Of a stretch of 64,000 bases of DNA, positions 32,846 through 45,500 are shown piece after piece; position 1 is the first letter of the stretch, and every line of letters begins with the position of its first letter. The position numbers were made by a program, and so were the translations under genes. The DNA comes from Diphasiastrum complanatum (taxonomy: Eukaryota > Streptophyta > Lycopodiopsida > Lycopodiales > Lycopodiaceae): contig CM055101.1 in NCBI GenBank assembly GCA_029204225.1, positions 29,240,975 to 29,304,974 of the forward strand. The letters run 5' to 3'. Below the pieces are notes generated by a model. It had not been told where the DNA came from. It ran no database searches and worked only from the letters and a program-made list of their open reading frames with translations.

Positions 32846-35605
32846 ATGACAAAGCTTTATCATCTTCATGTGGATCTGTCACTAGAATATGCTCCGCTCA
32901 GGACGCGAAATTCAAAGCAACCCAAATTGTCAACTTCTGATATGGTCCGATACAGGGAGGAAAAGCTAAAACATGTAGATTTATGGTCATCAGGAACAAT
33001 GTATCCTATTGATCCATGTTCATTGCAACATCCAGATTTTCATTTGGTGAGTCAGTTAATAATCTATATGTGTCATGGTAAAAATAACCTTTTGGGTTAC
33101 TGTGAGAATTTGATGCTCTATGGAAATGCACATTCAATGCAAAGAATACATTATTTGGAAGATGAATCAAGGAAAATATCAAAGGAGTGCGAAGAAAAAT
33201 CTACAAAGATAAAAACTTGTTTGGATGAAAATGAGATGCTCAAAGAGGAGATCCAAAGGTTGAAATATTCTTTGCATCATTATACAACTAGTAATGATGA
33301 GATAAAAATTGCATTTCAATCCATGCGTATCTCATATTTGTCTCTTGTTAAAGATATGGATGTGCTCAACAGAAAGGTCCGAAGCAACGAGAGAAAAAGA
33401 CTGGTAAACAAGGATATATGTGATCTATCATCCAAAGGAGCTCATAGAAAAAGACGAATCCATGCATTCAAGTAGGTTATAGCTTATTTGGTACTGAACA
33501 TTGCTTGAACTTTTTGATTTATTCATAATCACTAATTTTGTTATTTATTCATTTCAACTTTATGTTGATTTGCTTATTATATATCGTTGTGAATACTATG
33601 AGTGTCCTAATTTCTACTGACATTTTCATGAACATTATGTTTGCAATGCAGACTAGCATTGGTTGTTGAAGACCATTTGGCCGATGAGATTTCAATTGGA
33701 AACTCACTAGGCTCTATCATGACTTCTAAATCTATGAAATCAATGTTAAATAATAACAAAATGAAAAAGATTAAGGCTTCAGTTACTGATAGCATTATGG
33801 ATGAAGTTGGAAAAATATTAGACACTACATTGCTTCAGGGGGCATGTTACTTTCCTAGCATTAGTAGGGAAGCATATGCAAAAATGTTTAAGATGGTAAA
33901 GGAGGCATTTGCACAGGTAAATATTAAAAACTTTCCTATCCCACGACCATTTCATCTTAAAAAGAAAAGTGACATGTTAAACCATGGTATGTAGACAATA
34001 GCTGGTAATCCATCTCATATCAATGACGTGTATTGCTTGAAAGGAGAAAGTCTAGCATATAACAATTCCAACAATGTATCTATTGACATTAATCAGTTAT
34101 TAACATTCATCATAGATTTTTACGGTATCACAAATGAGAATGTCAATAATAAGTTGATAGTTGTTCTCAAGTTAGATGAGTCTGAAATTATAAAAGGACA
34201 AAAAATGGAAAGAGTCAATCTCACAATCATGAATGGAGCACTTTCAAATTCAGAGGACTCAGAAAGCCTCAATTTCAGTGTTCAATCATAAAATGTTATC
34301 TGGTGGTTGGCAGCATTTCAGGTATAGCAGCTCCTTCGCATAATAAATAGGGATAATCATTTGAATATGGATTTCATATCTAAAATCTTCTGTGTGTTAA
34401 TATTATGAGGCTAATCATGTTTTTGTATTCTCTTATAGGTGCTAAAAGAAGACCATAACATTCTCTCATGGATATTTAATAGAACATCATATCCTGCCAC
34501 CATAAAAAATCACATGGAGGGAGTTCCACTCAATATTCCTGTAATTGACACTTTCAACAGTGAATGGCATTTAGCAGGAGATCTGAAGACATTAAAATGT
34601 ATGTTCAATGTATTTCATGGCACCAACTCTAAACACCCTTGTTTGTACTGCATGAAAACAACAAAAGACATGACAAGGAGTACATGAATATCAAGAGATT
34701 GAGAAAATCCTAATTGGAAACCTGTACTACCGATACCTCTAGGAAATGTTCATATCTGTACATTGCATGCGGAGGTGCGTATTATAGAAAAAATAATATA
34801 TCTTCACATCTTGTTTGCTTGGAATTCCGAGCTAGAGGCCTCTACAAATGAAGCTATTTCCAGATTAGAGGATGTGTTGTCCAAAGCAGGCTTACATAAA
34901 GGCCACGTTAAAATAAAAAAAAATGACAAGTTATCACGTAAAACATGAAATATTCCATGCAAGCCGAGCAATTGAGGATCTAAAGCTCGAAGATTTTTAT
35001 CAAATTATTCTGGCAAACAATCTAACTTTTAATACACGTTTTGGAAAGAAATTATTGCAACAATTCATGATTTTGAAGAAGAAGGTTCTACTCATATACA
35101 CAAAGTAGAAGTTTGAAAAAAGTTAGACAACATGGTGAAATACTTGAGAAAAGATAAATTTTCAAATGCTGATGTTCAAATGATACAAAAAACAACCAAT
35201 GAATTTGTGGATGCAATTCAGAGTGCATGGGGTGTTGATCATATAACACATTATATGGTAAGATTTTGATTTTACACTACCATAGACAAATATGTGCAAT
35301 TAACTTACATACTTTTGATACTAATTTATGACATGCAGCACATATTACGACATCATTCGACATTCTTTGCAAGAAATAGTGGAAGTCTTAGCATATGGTC
35401 ATCCCAAGGAATGGAAAAATCTCATTGGCAAGCAAGAGTGACATTTCATAAAAGTACACAACATGGCGGGACTAGCACAAAAAATAGCTATATATTGCAA
35501 CTTTTCCAATGGTTTTACAAAAGAATCCAAATTCGTCATAATACAAAATTGACGGATTATAAAAAATTTCAAAAAGCATGCAAATTTATACAAGCCAGTA
35601 AGTAG
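32846..35605 (+). pseudogene. Decayed multi-exon transposase-like gene, family uncertain
   Basis: Exon 1 (32,846-33,471) has a coiled coil (about residues 100-145) and a basic tail. Introns fit at 33,472-33,651 (GTAGGT...TTGCAATGCAG), 34,322-34,438 (GTATAG...TCTTATAG) and 35,258-35,338 (GTAAGA...ACATGCAG), all keeping frame. Later blocks are VVLKLDESEIIKG, HLAGDLKTLKCMF with PCLYCMK, VHICTLHAEVRIIEK, and HYM-HILRHHSTFF with SLSIWSSQGMEKSHWQ. The GDLK...C-x2-C and the terminal HGG block recall RNase H-fold transposase-like proteins that I associate with invertebrate genomes. Frame is kept through stops at 33,992, 34,289, 34,683 and 34,698; one slippage occurs in the A run near 34,915. No long element ends found. 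Confidence 0.5.
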
Positions 35606-35659
35606 GCTATAGACACACAATAAAATTTTGTATATTAAATAAAAATATTTACAAAGTAC

Positions 35660-35935
35660 AATTCAGCAGTATCTAATCTGCTTCCGATATTTTTTCCAAT
35701 GAAAGATGGAGGTAATTCTAACCACAGGTGCATGAGTTTCGGTACGGTATATTCCTTCTATTTGACTATATCCCTTTGCCACAAGCCTGGCTTTAAACCT
35801 GTCAACTATTTTGTCATCCTTCAAATTTACTTTGTACACTCATATATTTCCAATTACAATTGAATTTTCAGGCATGTCTACAAGTTCCCATACCTGGTTT
35901 TCTTCCATGGAATGAATCACTTATTCCCCAATAGA
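35660..35935 (-). pseudogene. Copia RT fragment
   Basis: Minus strand reads ENQVWELVDMPENSIVIG, then VYKVNLKDDKIVDRFKARLVAKGYSQIEGI and a piece of THAPVVRITSI, the N-terminal RT block of copia (compare NTWRLVKLPKDKKAIGCKW in the intact one). A TGA replaces Trp before VYKVN. Under 300 bases long. Confidence 0.7.
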
Positions 35936-36397
35936 TGAGGTATGTTTTTTCATCTTAAATTGATGTTTTTGTTTGTATATGTTTACAACAAATTTATACA
36001 TGATGAAATAAACATAAACAATAAACAATCAATTCATAGATAATGAGATAGAGATGATCAAATACAAAAGTTTATCTCGTAATCCAAAAAGGTGTACATA
36101 TTCGCATCTAATTCTTAAAAAGGGCTTTGATGCTAATACCCTTTTTTCTACTTTTGCAAATAATAAAAATACATCAAATCTAAGAAATAGTTTTAGGCTT
36201 CTTAGTCTTCGCTCTCTTCTCCCTCATCATCGTCCGAAGTCGAATCTTGTCCTTCGTTCCCTTCATTTTCATTCCCTTCTTCTCCTTGGTTTCCTCCCGT
36301 ACTTTCTTCCACAAAGGAAGCAGATGCCCTCTACATACACATTCACAAAATAAATGAATAATTATTAGCCAAACACATGTCATAAAAATGAAATGAA

Positions 36398-36715
36398 ATG
36401 AAAATTATGTATCAAAAATATGAGAAATACAAATTATGTAGCAAAAATTTATTCTTGGATGCCAAGCAGTCTACATCGAATCAGAAACAGACTCAAAGTC
36501 AAGAACAATCATCGAATCCACATTCGTCGAAGAAGAAGATGTTTTGCAAGTATTGCAAACGCAATAACCACGAAATCCATGATTGCCAAATTCTCAAAGC
36601 AAAGAATGCAGCCAACCAAGGCACTATAGCCTTGGCGATATCCAATATTGTACTCGACATTTGGATATTTGCGCCTATAATCTTCAACCTACATCAACAC
36701 AAATCAAATGATTAG
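36398..36715 (+). pseudogene. Copia gag fragment with CCHC zinc knuckle
   Basis: Plus-strand frame with a Gln/Ser-rich linker (NQKQTQSQEQSSNPHSSKKK) and zinc knuckle CKYCKRNNHEIHDC (CX2CX4HX4C). The same family is seen at 57.9-58.3 kb, where the knuckle is inverted relative to gag. Orientation is opposite to the RT fragment just upstream, so the two were rearranged or are separate scraps. Confidence 0.7.
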
Positions 36716-37227
36716 AAAAAAGCAAAAAAAATTTTGATAAACAAAAAACATATCAAATACAATTAGCTAAAAGAGAATTGCTTACAAATTGGGCATGCAT
36801 ATTAGCCTTGCCTCCCGATCCAAGGTGATATTGGCCTAAAAGATTAAGCATTGATTTTGTTGACTCTCTTTGTTGCTTAAAGCACTTGGGATTAGGATGC
36901 TTGGATTTATAAATAACTTACAACTAATCAAATAGGAAATGGCATACTTGTCATGCATGGGTTGCTGACTGTAATAAGCAGATGGAAGAGCAAATTGTGA
37001 AGGCTGGGCTATGGGAAATTTTGTACATTAGTTTTTGTTATAGTGAAATATGTGAAAATTGTGTATATGTGATTTATTGTGGTGTGTGTAGGCATATATA
37101 AATTTGAATTGGTTTATAAAATGAGGAATTATTCACAATTATATGAATTAATTGTCTAGGAAGTATGGAAACACGCTAAATACCATTACATGTGGACATG
37201 ATACAAAATATTGTTCATACCAGTTCT
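36716..37227. other. No recognisable feature
   Basis: AT-rich sequence, no coding or repeat signature that I can support. Confidence 0.4.
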
Positions 37228-37900
37228 ATTGGGGGAGGATGTTAGAAACCCTTAGGTCAAGTGATTTTGGGTAGGATTGTATGATTACTTTTATAAAAGG
37301 TACTAGGAAAATGCTATGTATACCCGATTTCATGATACTTTAGCAATTATATTAACAGTGTCATCATAACACCGCAAAGCGCACTTATAATCGCAACTTA
37401 TAGTTCGTAATATAATTGCAATTGGTGCGTGATGGTTATGGTTCCTTCAGTTTGGAGCAGATATGATGGTGGCGGCCGTCTGATTTTTGCGGTATATTTC
37501 GAGAAAAGAGATACTTGGATTATGGTTCATATTCCGGCCGTTACGATTTTTTGTTGCGAGTTTATGAGTTCTTGTTGCGATTGCGGTCCTATGATGCGGT
37601 CGTTACTGCGGTTCTGTATTACGGACGTGATAATTTCGTGCTGTGAGTTTCACGGTTTTACAATTGTGGCGGGTTGCAGTTTCATGTTACGGTTCTTGGG
37701 TTGTTACGATTTGAGAGAATATTTCACAGCTTTTGGTTATTTCATTAAATTGATAAGTTCCAATTTTATATTACGGTTTCCATGAGTACATCCTATACTA
37801 CGGCTTCTACGATGCGGGTTATTACGGATTCATGTTGAAATTCTCATGTTTGGGTTATTGCAGTTCTTAATATGGTTTTTTGATGCGTGTCGTTCCGGTT
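37228..37900 (+). repeat. Polypurine tract, LTR-like start and TTRCGRTT-rich stretch
   Basis: GGGGGAGGA directly before TGTTAGAAACCC (37,241) looks like a polypurine tract and start of a 3' LTR on the plus strand. From about 37,380 to 37,880 the plus strand has few C outside CG words, and short words like TTACGGTT, TTGCGATT and GTTACGATTT recur about a dozen times. No second copy of this LTR was found. Confidence 0.4.
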
Positions 37901-38142
37901 CCAATGGTACCTTTTTTGCAGGTACGAAGCATGGCACTACATTAAGTACACTAACAGATCATAGCTAGGATAGATATGATAGGCCAATTTTCGGCGGTGT
38001 TAATACCACTAAAAGTTGCATTTAAACACTTCCTTCGTAGGGAAAAAAAATTGATGGGACTGTAGCAATTGATACGTGTCCATTTCTGATAAGTGCCCAT
38101 AAAATCAGTTAGCAAATGAGAGTAGAGGCGTAACTTAAAACC

Positions 38143-40872
38143 ATGGATTAACCAATTCAGAATCATCTTTTGCACAAGAGCTTTTGTATGTTGAGCTGCG
38201 ACGATTTGAAGTTAACACTCATCGCAGTGATGGCAGCTATCAGCAAAGGCTCTATGTTTATTAAACGCATGGAGGTCAAGGGTGCGGTGATCACCGACTA
38301 TTTGAAACAATTGCGATTAGATCATCTGCAACAGTTCAATCCGAATAAAATCGTAGAGGATGTGGCTATAGAATTTTTGACCAATATCAAGAAGGAATCA
38401 GTGGAGGAAGGGTTCACACAAGTGCACAATGTCAATATTTCAATCACAGAGTAGATGTTTGCGGACACCATCGGATTGCCTATGGATGGTGATATGATGA
38501 ACATACCTTTAGTGCAGATGGTGAAGTTCTTTTATGCAGACGCCTTCAATAAAGAACAAGGGTACAAGCTGAGCCTCTGTCAACCAACGTCCTTAGGTGC
38601 TTTGGGGAGATGGTCCAACCAAATGATCTTTGGACGACACACCAATCAATACATATCGATGAAAAAGTTTGCATTGATCCAAGCCGCTTTGAAGGGGACA
38701 CCAAACACTTGGGGCACAATTGCATATAAGCAGTTCAAGAAGTGCTTGGATGGTGTTAGGAAGTACAGTGAATGGGGAGCACGTTTCACAAGGATATGCG
38801 AGGCATTTGGAGTATTGTCTAATCAGGAGGTGGGTTCGTTGCAAACTAGTTTGATGCCAGCAACGACAGTCAGTAGTATTGTCTCATTACCAAAACCACA
38901 AGGGTATGAGGCGGAGGTTCAGTAGGACTCCTATAGTCCTCAACAACACTAGGGGGCGACGCAGACTGACGAAGGAACAGGAGATTCAGACTCCATTCCG
39001 GCAGTGCAATATGTTGATGGGCTGTACATTAATGTTGATCATGCAGTGGACAATACCCTACAGATGCAAAATGATACGGTCCAGAAGGACAATGTGGTAG
39101 CTACACACGGTTCATATCGAGACGAGGAGCAAATCTGGAAATTCTTGAGGATTGCTGTAGATGCAAGCTTGAAGAACTGGACAACAATGATCTTGCACAC
39201 CCGAGTCACAGAGAAATTGGAGCAGTTCATAGAAGAGCAGGGACTATTACAAGAAGAAAATCTACAATTGGAGAAGGAGCTGGTAGAAAAGCATGGCTTT
39301 TCACCTTTCGCTCACCAATGCAGAGATTGGTTATGCCATCAGGAGGCCATAACTACGCAGGCTAACCTGCAACAGCTGATGGCGGATGTACAACAGTTGC
39401 GGAAACAAACATTCGACTTACAAGGGAAGCTGCAAGCCAACGAGGCTGTATGTGTGAAGTTAAATGAGGAAGTGAAAGGATACATTGCTGAAGTTGCACG
39501 TTTAAATATAGAGCTTCAAGCCAGACAACAATCTGAGCAGACGGTTTGTAGACCACCACAAATTAGTCAAGAGGGGTCTAAAAAAGCAATAGGACAGTGT
39601 ATGGGATGGATAGCACATCCGTAAGCAGTTCAAGCACAAACAAACCTGCAGCAAGTCATGCTTGACAATAAAAATTTAAAACATTAATTGTTTGATTTGC
39701 AGAGTACGCTGCGAGATGAGGAGGCCCAACATCAGAAGTTGCAAGAAGAAGTCAAATAGCTGTGAGCGGAAATGGTGAGATTGAAATATCAATTAAACAG
39801 TCGAGAGGAGTTTTTGCTAATGCCTACGGGTCAACAACACGATAGCCAAGTTATGGAAGACCAATCTTTGGTTGCGCTGCCATGTAAATCATGAGCAAAG
39901 TGACCTACAACAATGTTGGGCAGGGAGATAAAAAATTTGTACAACGTTTTGTAACCATGGATATTCCTACGCAACATAGAGCATGCTTGGAACATTGATT
40001 ATGTGTTCTTACCAGGGCTAAGGGACATAACCAATGAGGAATGGGAAGAGCCATGGCGCTTGGGTGAATTGTATGACTTTTGGCTGGCATCTGATTTGAA
40101 GGCACAAGCAGTGTTGTCATGGGCATTTTTATAGGGCAAAATGAAGGTGAACAATCTTGACGGAATTGAAATCCTAAGAAGTAGTTCTATGCTGATTGCG
40201 GCAGAGTATGTGTATGAAAATGAGCGAGGTTTCAAGCTACATAACGATGTCCATTACAGTATGATTTAATGATAGAGTAAGTTCCAACCTTGGCTAGCTG
40301 GGGCATGCCGGGATTTTGACGCTTTATACGCAGCGATAGCACAATATGTGGATGATTTATATCCACTATTATGGAGGATATATTTTCATTGAGAGGAGGA
40401 TTTTTAGCAACGAGTACAGCAAATTGAAGGCTGCTCAAAAACATAAAGGACAACAAGGGAACTGAACGAACCGTAATGTACGAGACCTTATAGTTTCGCA
40501 ATTTTATAGCGATTGCGATGAAGTAGACACGAGCTATTTTTGAAGAAAACTTACACGCCTCTCACCACTGAATGGCTGAACAAATTGATGCTAACACAAC
40601 AAACATCCCGATCAGTATCAGGCATCATAGATGACAATCAGAATCGTTTAGTCAAGCTATTGCGGTATGGATTGGCCACCCCCCTACCAGAACCCAGGGA
40701 TTGGCCATCACCAACTCCGACGATGAGATACAAACCGATTGTGATCGATTCATAGAGCAGAGGTGAATATGTGACTCATTGTTCGGGAATGAATACATCT
40801 AGTGAAAGCGAGAGTGAACACGATAGCAAGGACATCAAGAAGATGAAGTGACAAAAGAAGACTAACAAATGA
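38143..40872 (+). pseudogene. Long decayed frame, coiled-coil protein of an LTR element (24 stops, no frameshift)
   Basis: One plus-strand frame starting ATG at 38,143 stays protein-like for 2.7 kb. The first 250 residues include MFADTIGLPMDGD and a block about 160 residues long resembling plant mobile domain / putative plant transposon (Transposase_32-like) proteins, a weak call. The middle is a coiled coil (EEQGLLQEENLQLEKELVEK and EEVK-x-L-x-AEMVRLK). The end is acidic (SSESESEHDSKD). In-frame stops: 7 TAA, 9 TAG, 8 TGA. A polypurine tract and LTR start follow at 40,900. Probably the only gene of a large non-autonomous LTR element. Confidence 0.6.
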
Positions 40873-40897
40873 ACTTGGTGGAACTCGTTCTTTTCCA

Positions 40898-41870
40898 CCA
40901 GGGGATATGTGTTAGACCTATTGTGGCTATTGGAATACACATTATAACCATGAGTTTAATCCAAATGTAAGAAAGGCTAATTACTTATGTATGTGTGGTT
41001 TTATTGTACGATGGAAATGCATTCACATGGTTAGATAAATAGGTTAGGACAAGTCGCTTTTAGAGTAATTGATGTTACGAAGTGAAGTTGTTAGGTAATT
41101 TGACATTTAGTCATATTCGGAAAGAAGTAGAAAAGCCCGTAAGTGACCCCAAGGTCATCAATTGTGGTTTCCATGGAATCTTTATGAGAAGTTGAACCGA
41201 CCCCTAGTAGTCATTATGAAGGATTGCGATATTGGACTGCGGTATTCTCACAGTTGTATAAATATGACATTTGGAGTTGGTTTAGAGTCTTTTGGATTTT
41301 ACATTGTTAAGACAGTTGTATGTTAAAAAAACGAAGGGTGAGAGCCAAGTGTTTTAAATGTTCAGTGATTCAGATTCTATATTGTACTGTAGGCAGCAAG
41401 AAGTGATTTCCTTGCCTAATACCTCTTAAGCAATAGCAATGTTGACTCTGGTTGTCGTCCAGTCTGTAACCTTATGCATTTGGCACTGTATCATGGAATG
41501 CAATTGATAAAATGGTTTTATGCATTAGCAAGGATTCTTGTAACTGATGTTGGAATGTTACATAATATGTGGATTTGGCAAAGTAGTTTAATTCTTTGCA
41601 TGAATATTATTGTAATTATTGTATGGATAGTAGTTTATTATAATTCCTCTTTGTTAAGTTGTGGTAAGGTTGTAGGAGATATGTGGAGTGCAATTGGGTT
41701 CAATAGTTCAATAGTACACTGTGAAGGTTGTATTAGGACTGGATATGTGGTATCAAGTTTACAATCGATTCAATGGCAATTAAGTGTAGAAGAAAATCAC
41801 AGTAATTTAGGGGGTTCCGTTGTCATAGTTAGAACCAGGTGTGTAAGGGAGATAAAACACCCCCCTAGCG
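40898..41870 (+). repeat. Polypurine tract and probable 3' LTR of the coiled-coil element
   Basis: CAGGGGATA precedes TGTGTTAGACC at 40,908, a standard polypurine/LTR junction. The LTR right end is not resolved; copia gag sequence begins at about 41,880. No gene is supported in this stretch. The matching 5' LTR is not obvious upstream of 38,143. Confidence 0.4.
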
Positions 41871-41879
41871 CTTTTTTCC

Positions 41880-42240
41880 CTTGAATGAGAAATTGGATTT
41901 CTCTTCACCGTCCTGCAAAGACAATGAGTTAAATCTTGCTTTGGTGTGGATCATCTTACACTCTTCAGCCACTAATACACTATGAAGCTTTTCTATAGTT
42001 GGCAAGGTGTCTTAGATTGTAAAACTTTGGACCAAGTTTGTGTTATCATCCCCTAGAACATTAAGGATTATTTGAACAAGCTCTCTATGTACTTCTCGAT
42101 GTACTTTCAAGACCTGTAAATCACTTTTAAAGGCCTTGATTTCAGTCTAGATTAATTATATCTCATGAACCAAAGTCAAATCTAATTATTGACACTCAAT
42201 CTTGGTAGATTTTTCGAGGATTAGCACCAAAAATGTCATC
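41880..42240 (-). pseudogene. Copia gag and leader scrap
   Basis: Minus strand gives LHSVLVAEECKMIHTKARF and NSLSLQDGEEKSNF, matching the gag at 15,590-15,500 in sequence. About 42,115-42,230 matches copia leader at 16,515-16,640, but the sequence between is missing, so an internal deletion joins leader to gag. Confidence 0.65.
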
Positions 42241-42539
42241 AAGAACATGATGATTCTGCTGATTTGAGTAAGTGGTAGAACTATGAGCTTTTGGATCCAT
42301 ATGAAAGAAAAAAGTTATTGCATGACTCCGAATTGCAACTTTCATTAAAGAAAGTGTCGAAAATGAAGTACACGTAGAGATACTTCACACATATTAGAAA
42401 ATGTTACGAAAGGTCAAACCTCGTCCTCATTGGTGAACTCTAAACATGATGCATGGTTTCTGTCCATATCAATATTGTTCACCTATGCAACCTTTATTTG
42501 GATAAAAATATGAAAGAGAATAACCTTCACAAAACAAAA

Positions 42540-45500
42540 TTTGAGTATACCAGATTCTCGTGTGTAGCGTCCTTGCTTACAGCGTGGGATGTGTTCACAT
42601 CGCCATTGTCCTGTAATTGATATTTGCATTTCAACAAGAAAATATAAAGCTAATAAATCAATGAATAAATTTGATAATTATATTATTCTATCTGAACACT
42701 AATTGCCAGGTTTTTGAATATTTTTTTGAGTTTTCTCACTTTCGTTGGCACGCATGTTGCATTCTCAATTTCAGCCACATCGTTGTTCTTTTTTTTTTTG
42801 CATACTTTCTTCATGACTGTAGCGACACTAGTGCCCAATTGTAGATGTACTCTTCTTTCCAAGTATAACTTGCACCTGGAAAATGCAATGGCTTGATTTA
42901 TTGAATGTTTGCCTTAATGACATCTCATAATTTTTGTTGCTCATGTTGCCTATGTCGGAGATCATGAGCTATATCCACTTTGTTAAGTGCACTCTTCAAC
43001 CAATTACTTACACAATGATGGTTTGATCGAAACGTGGCATGTTGAGTAGGAAAATACTTTGCTAGAAGTTCTCTCCCATGAAACTTCTTGTCTTCTCGAT
43101 TTACCTTCTTTGGCACTCGAAATATTTCATTGTAGGTGGGGTGTCCACGACGCCATTGCTAACGTCCTCACAATGTGAAATGCTTTGTGAAAGCCTTCCT
43201 ACCATATTTGTGTTTTCTTCAACATTTCTTGGTGGGACCTCAAGATCTAGATTTTTATTATGTGGTTCACCATTTAATTGAGATAGCAAAGGCCTCAAAT
43301 CTGTGGACTTCGTGATGATCTCAAAAAATCTACGTAAATCATCATTGCTTATGTGATCCATGTGTCTCAAATAATAATTCTGTATATGATATCAATAAAA
43401 AAAAAGAGAGATTATTAATTGTATCTACAACAGCAAAAATCACAATAAATATTAAAAATAATCATTGCTTGCAAAAAAATCTTTTAACTCGTAATCATGC
43501 ACATAATGGGAATCATGACAACTAACACTTCAATTATGTCAAGAAAATAAAATGATTACAAGTTATATATCGCATTTCATTTCTTTTAAGTATACGAATG
43601 CCACATAATTGGCAATCGTATTATTTTTCCATTCTCCTCCACCCTTCGTTCACCAACAACAACCCAATTAGATAAAATATCAACACAACACTCCCAAGGC
43701 CTCCATGCATCTTCTTCAATTTCTACTTTCCATCTACTTCTATGCCTTTGATTGGTCTCTAGCCAAGCTACTCACAACAGCCTACTCTCAATATCCACCT
43801 CTTTCAATACAACATGTCGAAAGTCAAAGCTCTCATCTACGTTCGTACCACACTGCACTAACATATGTCACTCTCCTCTAACCATGGTGGCACGCAACCC
43901 AAAAATCTCGGTTCCAATAGTCTCTTTCTAACTTTAGCATCCTTTGTTTCGTATGCAATCAATTTTCATCCTTGTGCCAAAGGAATAAACTTATGTAACA
44001 ACAATGTGATTGGTCTTATACAGTTCCAATTAAAAGCAAGTCGATTCCTATACAGGACACTCATTCTTGTGATGTGATCGATCCGTAAGCTTTCATGACC
44101 ATCCGCAATTATGATTTCATGTTGGTAGTACTCAACACCAAAAAAAAGCATGAGGTGATTATCATGTTGCATGGAAAAGAATGGTGTAATACGGGCTTTC
44201 TAATGTCCAACCCCAACTTTTGTTGGGGCGATTTCGTTGGCCTTGACAACCACCTCGTTTCCAAGTTCGAACAACTCTCCTCGAGAAAATGTTTTTTTAT
44301 AACTTGTCACTCATACAAACTGACCATGGTTCCTTTCCATCTCTGCATATTGAACTTCTTTTTGTGTTAAGCATCGATATTGCTTCTATTTTCTTGTAAT
44401 TGCAATCCCTTTTTCCTCCAATAGAACTTCACATGAATAACCATTCGGATCTGCAATGTGTAATTTCCACATCTCTCTTGCTTTTGCAACAGACGAAACT
44501 TCCAAAATTCCATGTCTATGCCATGAGGGACATTTAAGAGATAGCAAGTCTATACATGTATAACCGCCTGGAAGAGTCAAGCAAAATGAACTTCGTTAAG
44601 TAGCCTTTCAAAGGGCATAAAACCGTCTTTATCCCTTTGCATGTACTCAAAAACCAAGGTGAATAGTCTTCTTCTATAATATTGGGCATATGATATCTCG
44701 TTACTCCGATTGTTGGTCGATATATTGACATAACAATAAACTTTACGCTCAAAGGCATAGCACCAAAAAACATCATGCATGCCATGTCAATAAATGTCAT
44801 CCAAAATCTCCCCATTCCCTGCAACCATTTTAAAAATGTAAGAGGAATACGATAATTGTAACCAAAACAAACTATGCATTTTGTTTTCAACTCTTCACAA
44901 TGCATTTCAAACTTGCTACGTGTTCCAAGCAAGTTGAATTTTTGCCAATTGATTCCACTATTTGAACACTCCAAGCAAGCAACAAATGCCTGATAATTTC
45001 TATGTCTTTGTCTGAGCATCCATTGTCACGACTATAATTATGAACATAGTGTGCGGTGTCTATTAGTAGAAGTCCCAAATCATGCAAATGTGAAGGAATA
45101 TCTGCCACACTTCCCAAGATATGCAGCAAGCACCACTGAGTAAACTTTTGATTCTCTTCTGCCTTGAAGCCTCCATGATACTTGCTTGGCACATTGGGCC
45201 AATGTCCATAGCGAATTGAGCGTGGCACAGCCTTTGACACTTCTACAACTATTGCATCAATAGCCCTTTTGGAATTGTTTGTTGACCCTTACATAAGAGT
45301 GGTAATGAATTTGCGAAACGAATTCAATGAGAGTATGTGCATGACATCATAGACCAAGTCTGTAGAAACATTGAAATTGTAGATATCATGCAATCGCCAT
45401 AGAACAAATTCTCCTGACACCCAACACCTCTCAATATTTCTTCTCTCTCAACTTGAGTACATGCCTTCTTTGATTGTGACAATGCTTCAACCATTTCATG

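Noticed and set aside
37380-37890. Interstitial telomere repeat
   Set aside because: The recurring words contain CG (TTACGG, TTGCGA) and are not TTTAGGG or a simple variant in tandem.
37228-40950. LTR pair bounded by TGTTAGAAACC (37,241) and TGTGTTAGACC (40,908)
   Set aside because: Both follow polypurine tracts, so both look like 3' LTR starts, and their sequences do not align beyond the first few bases.
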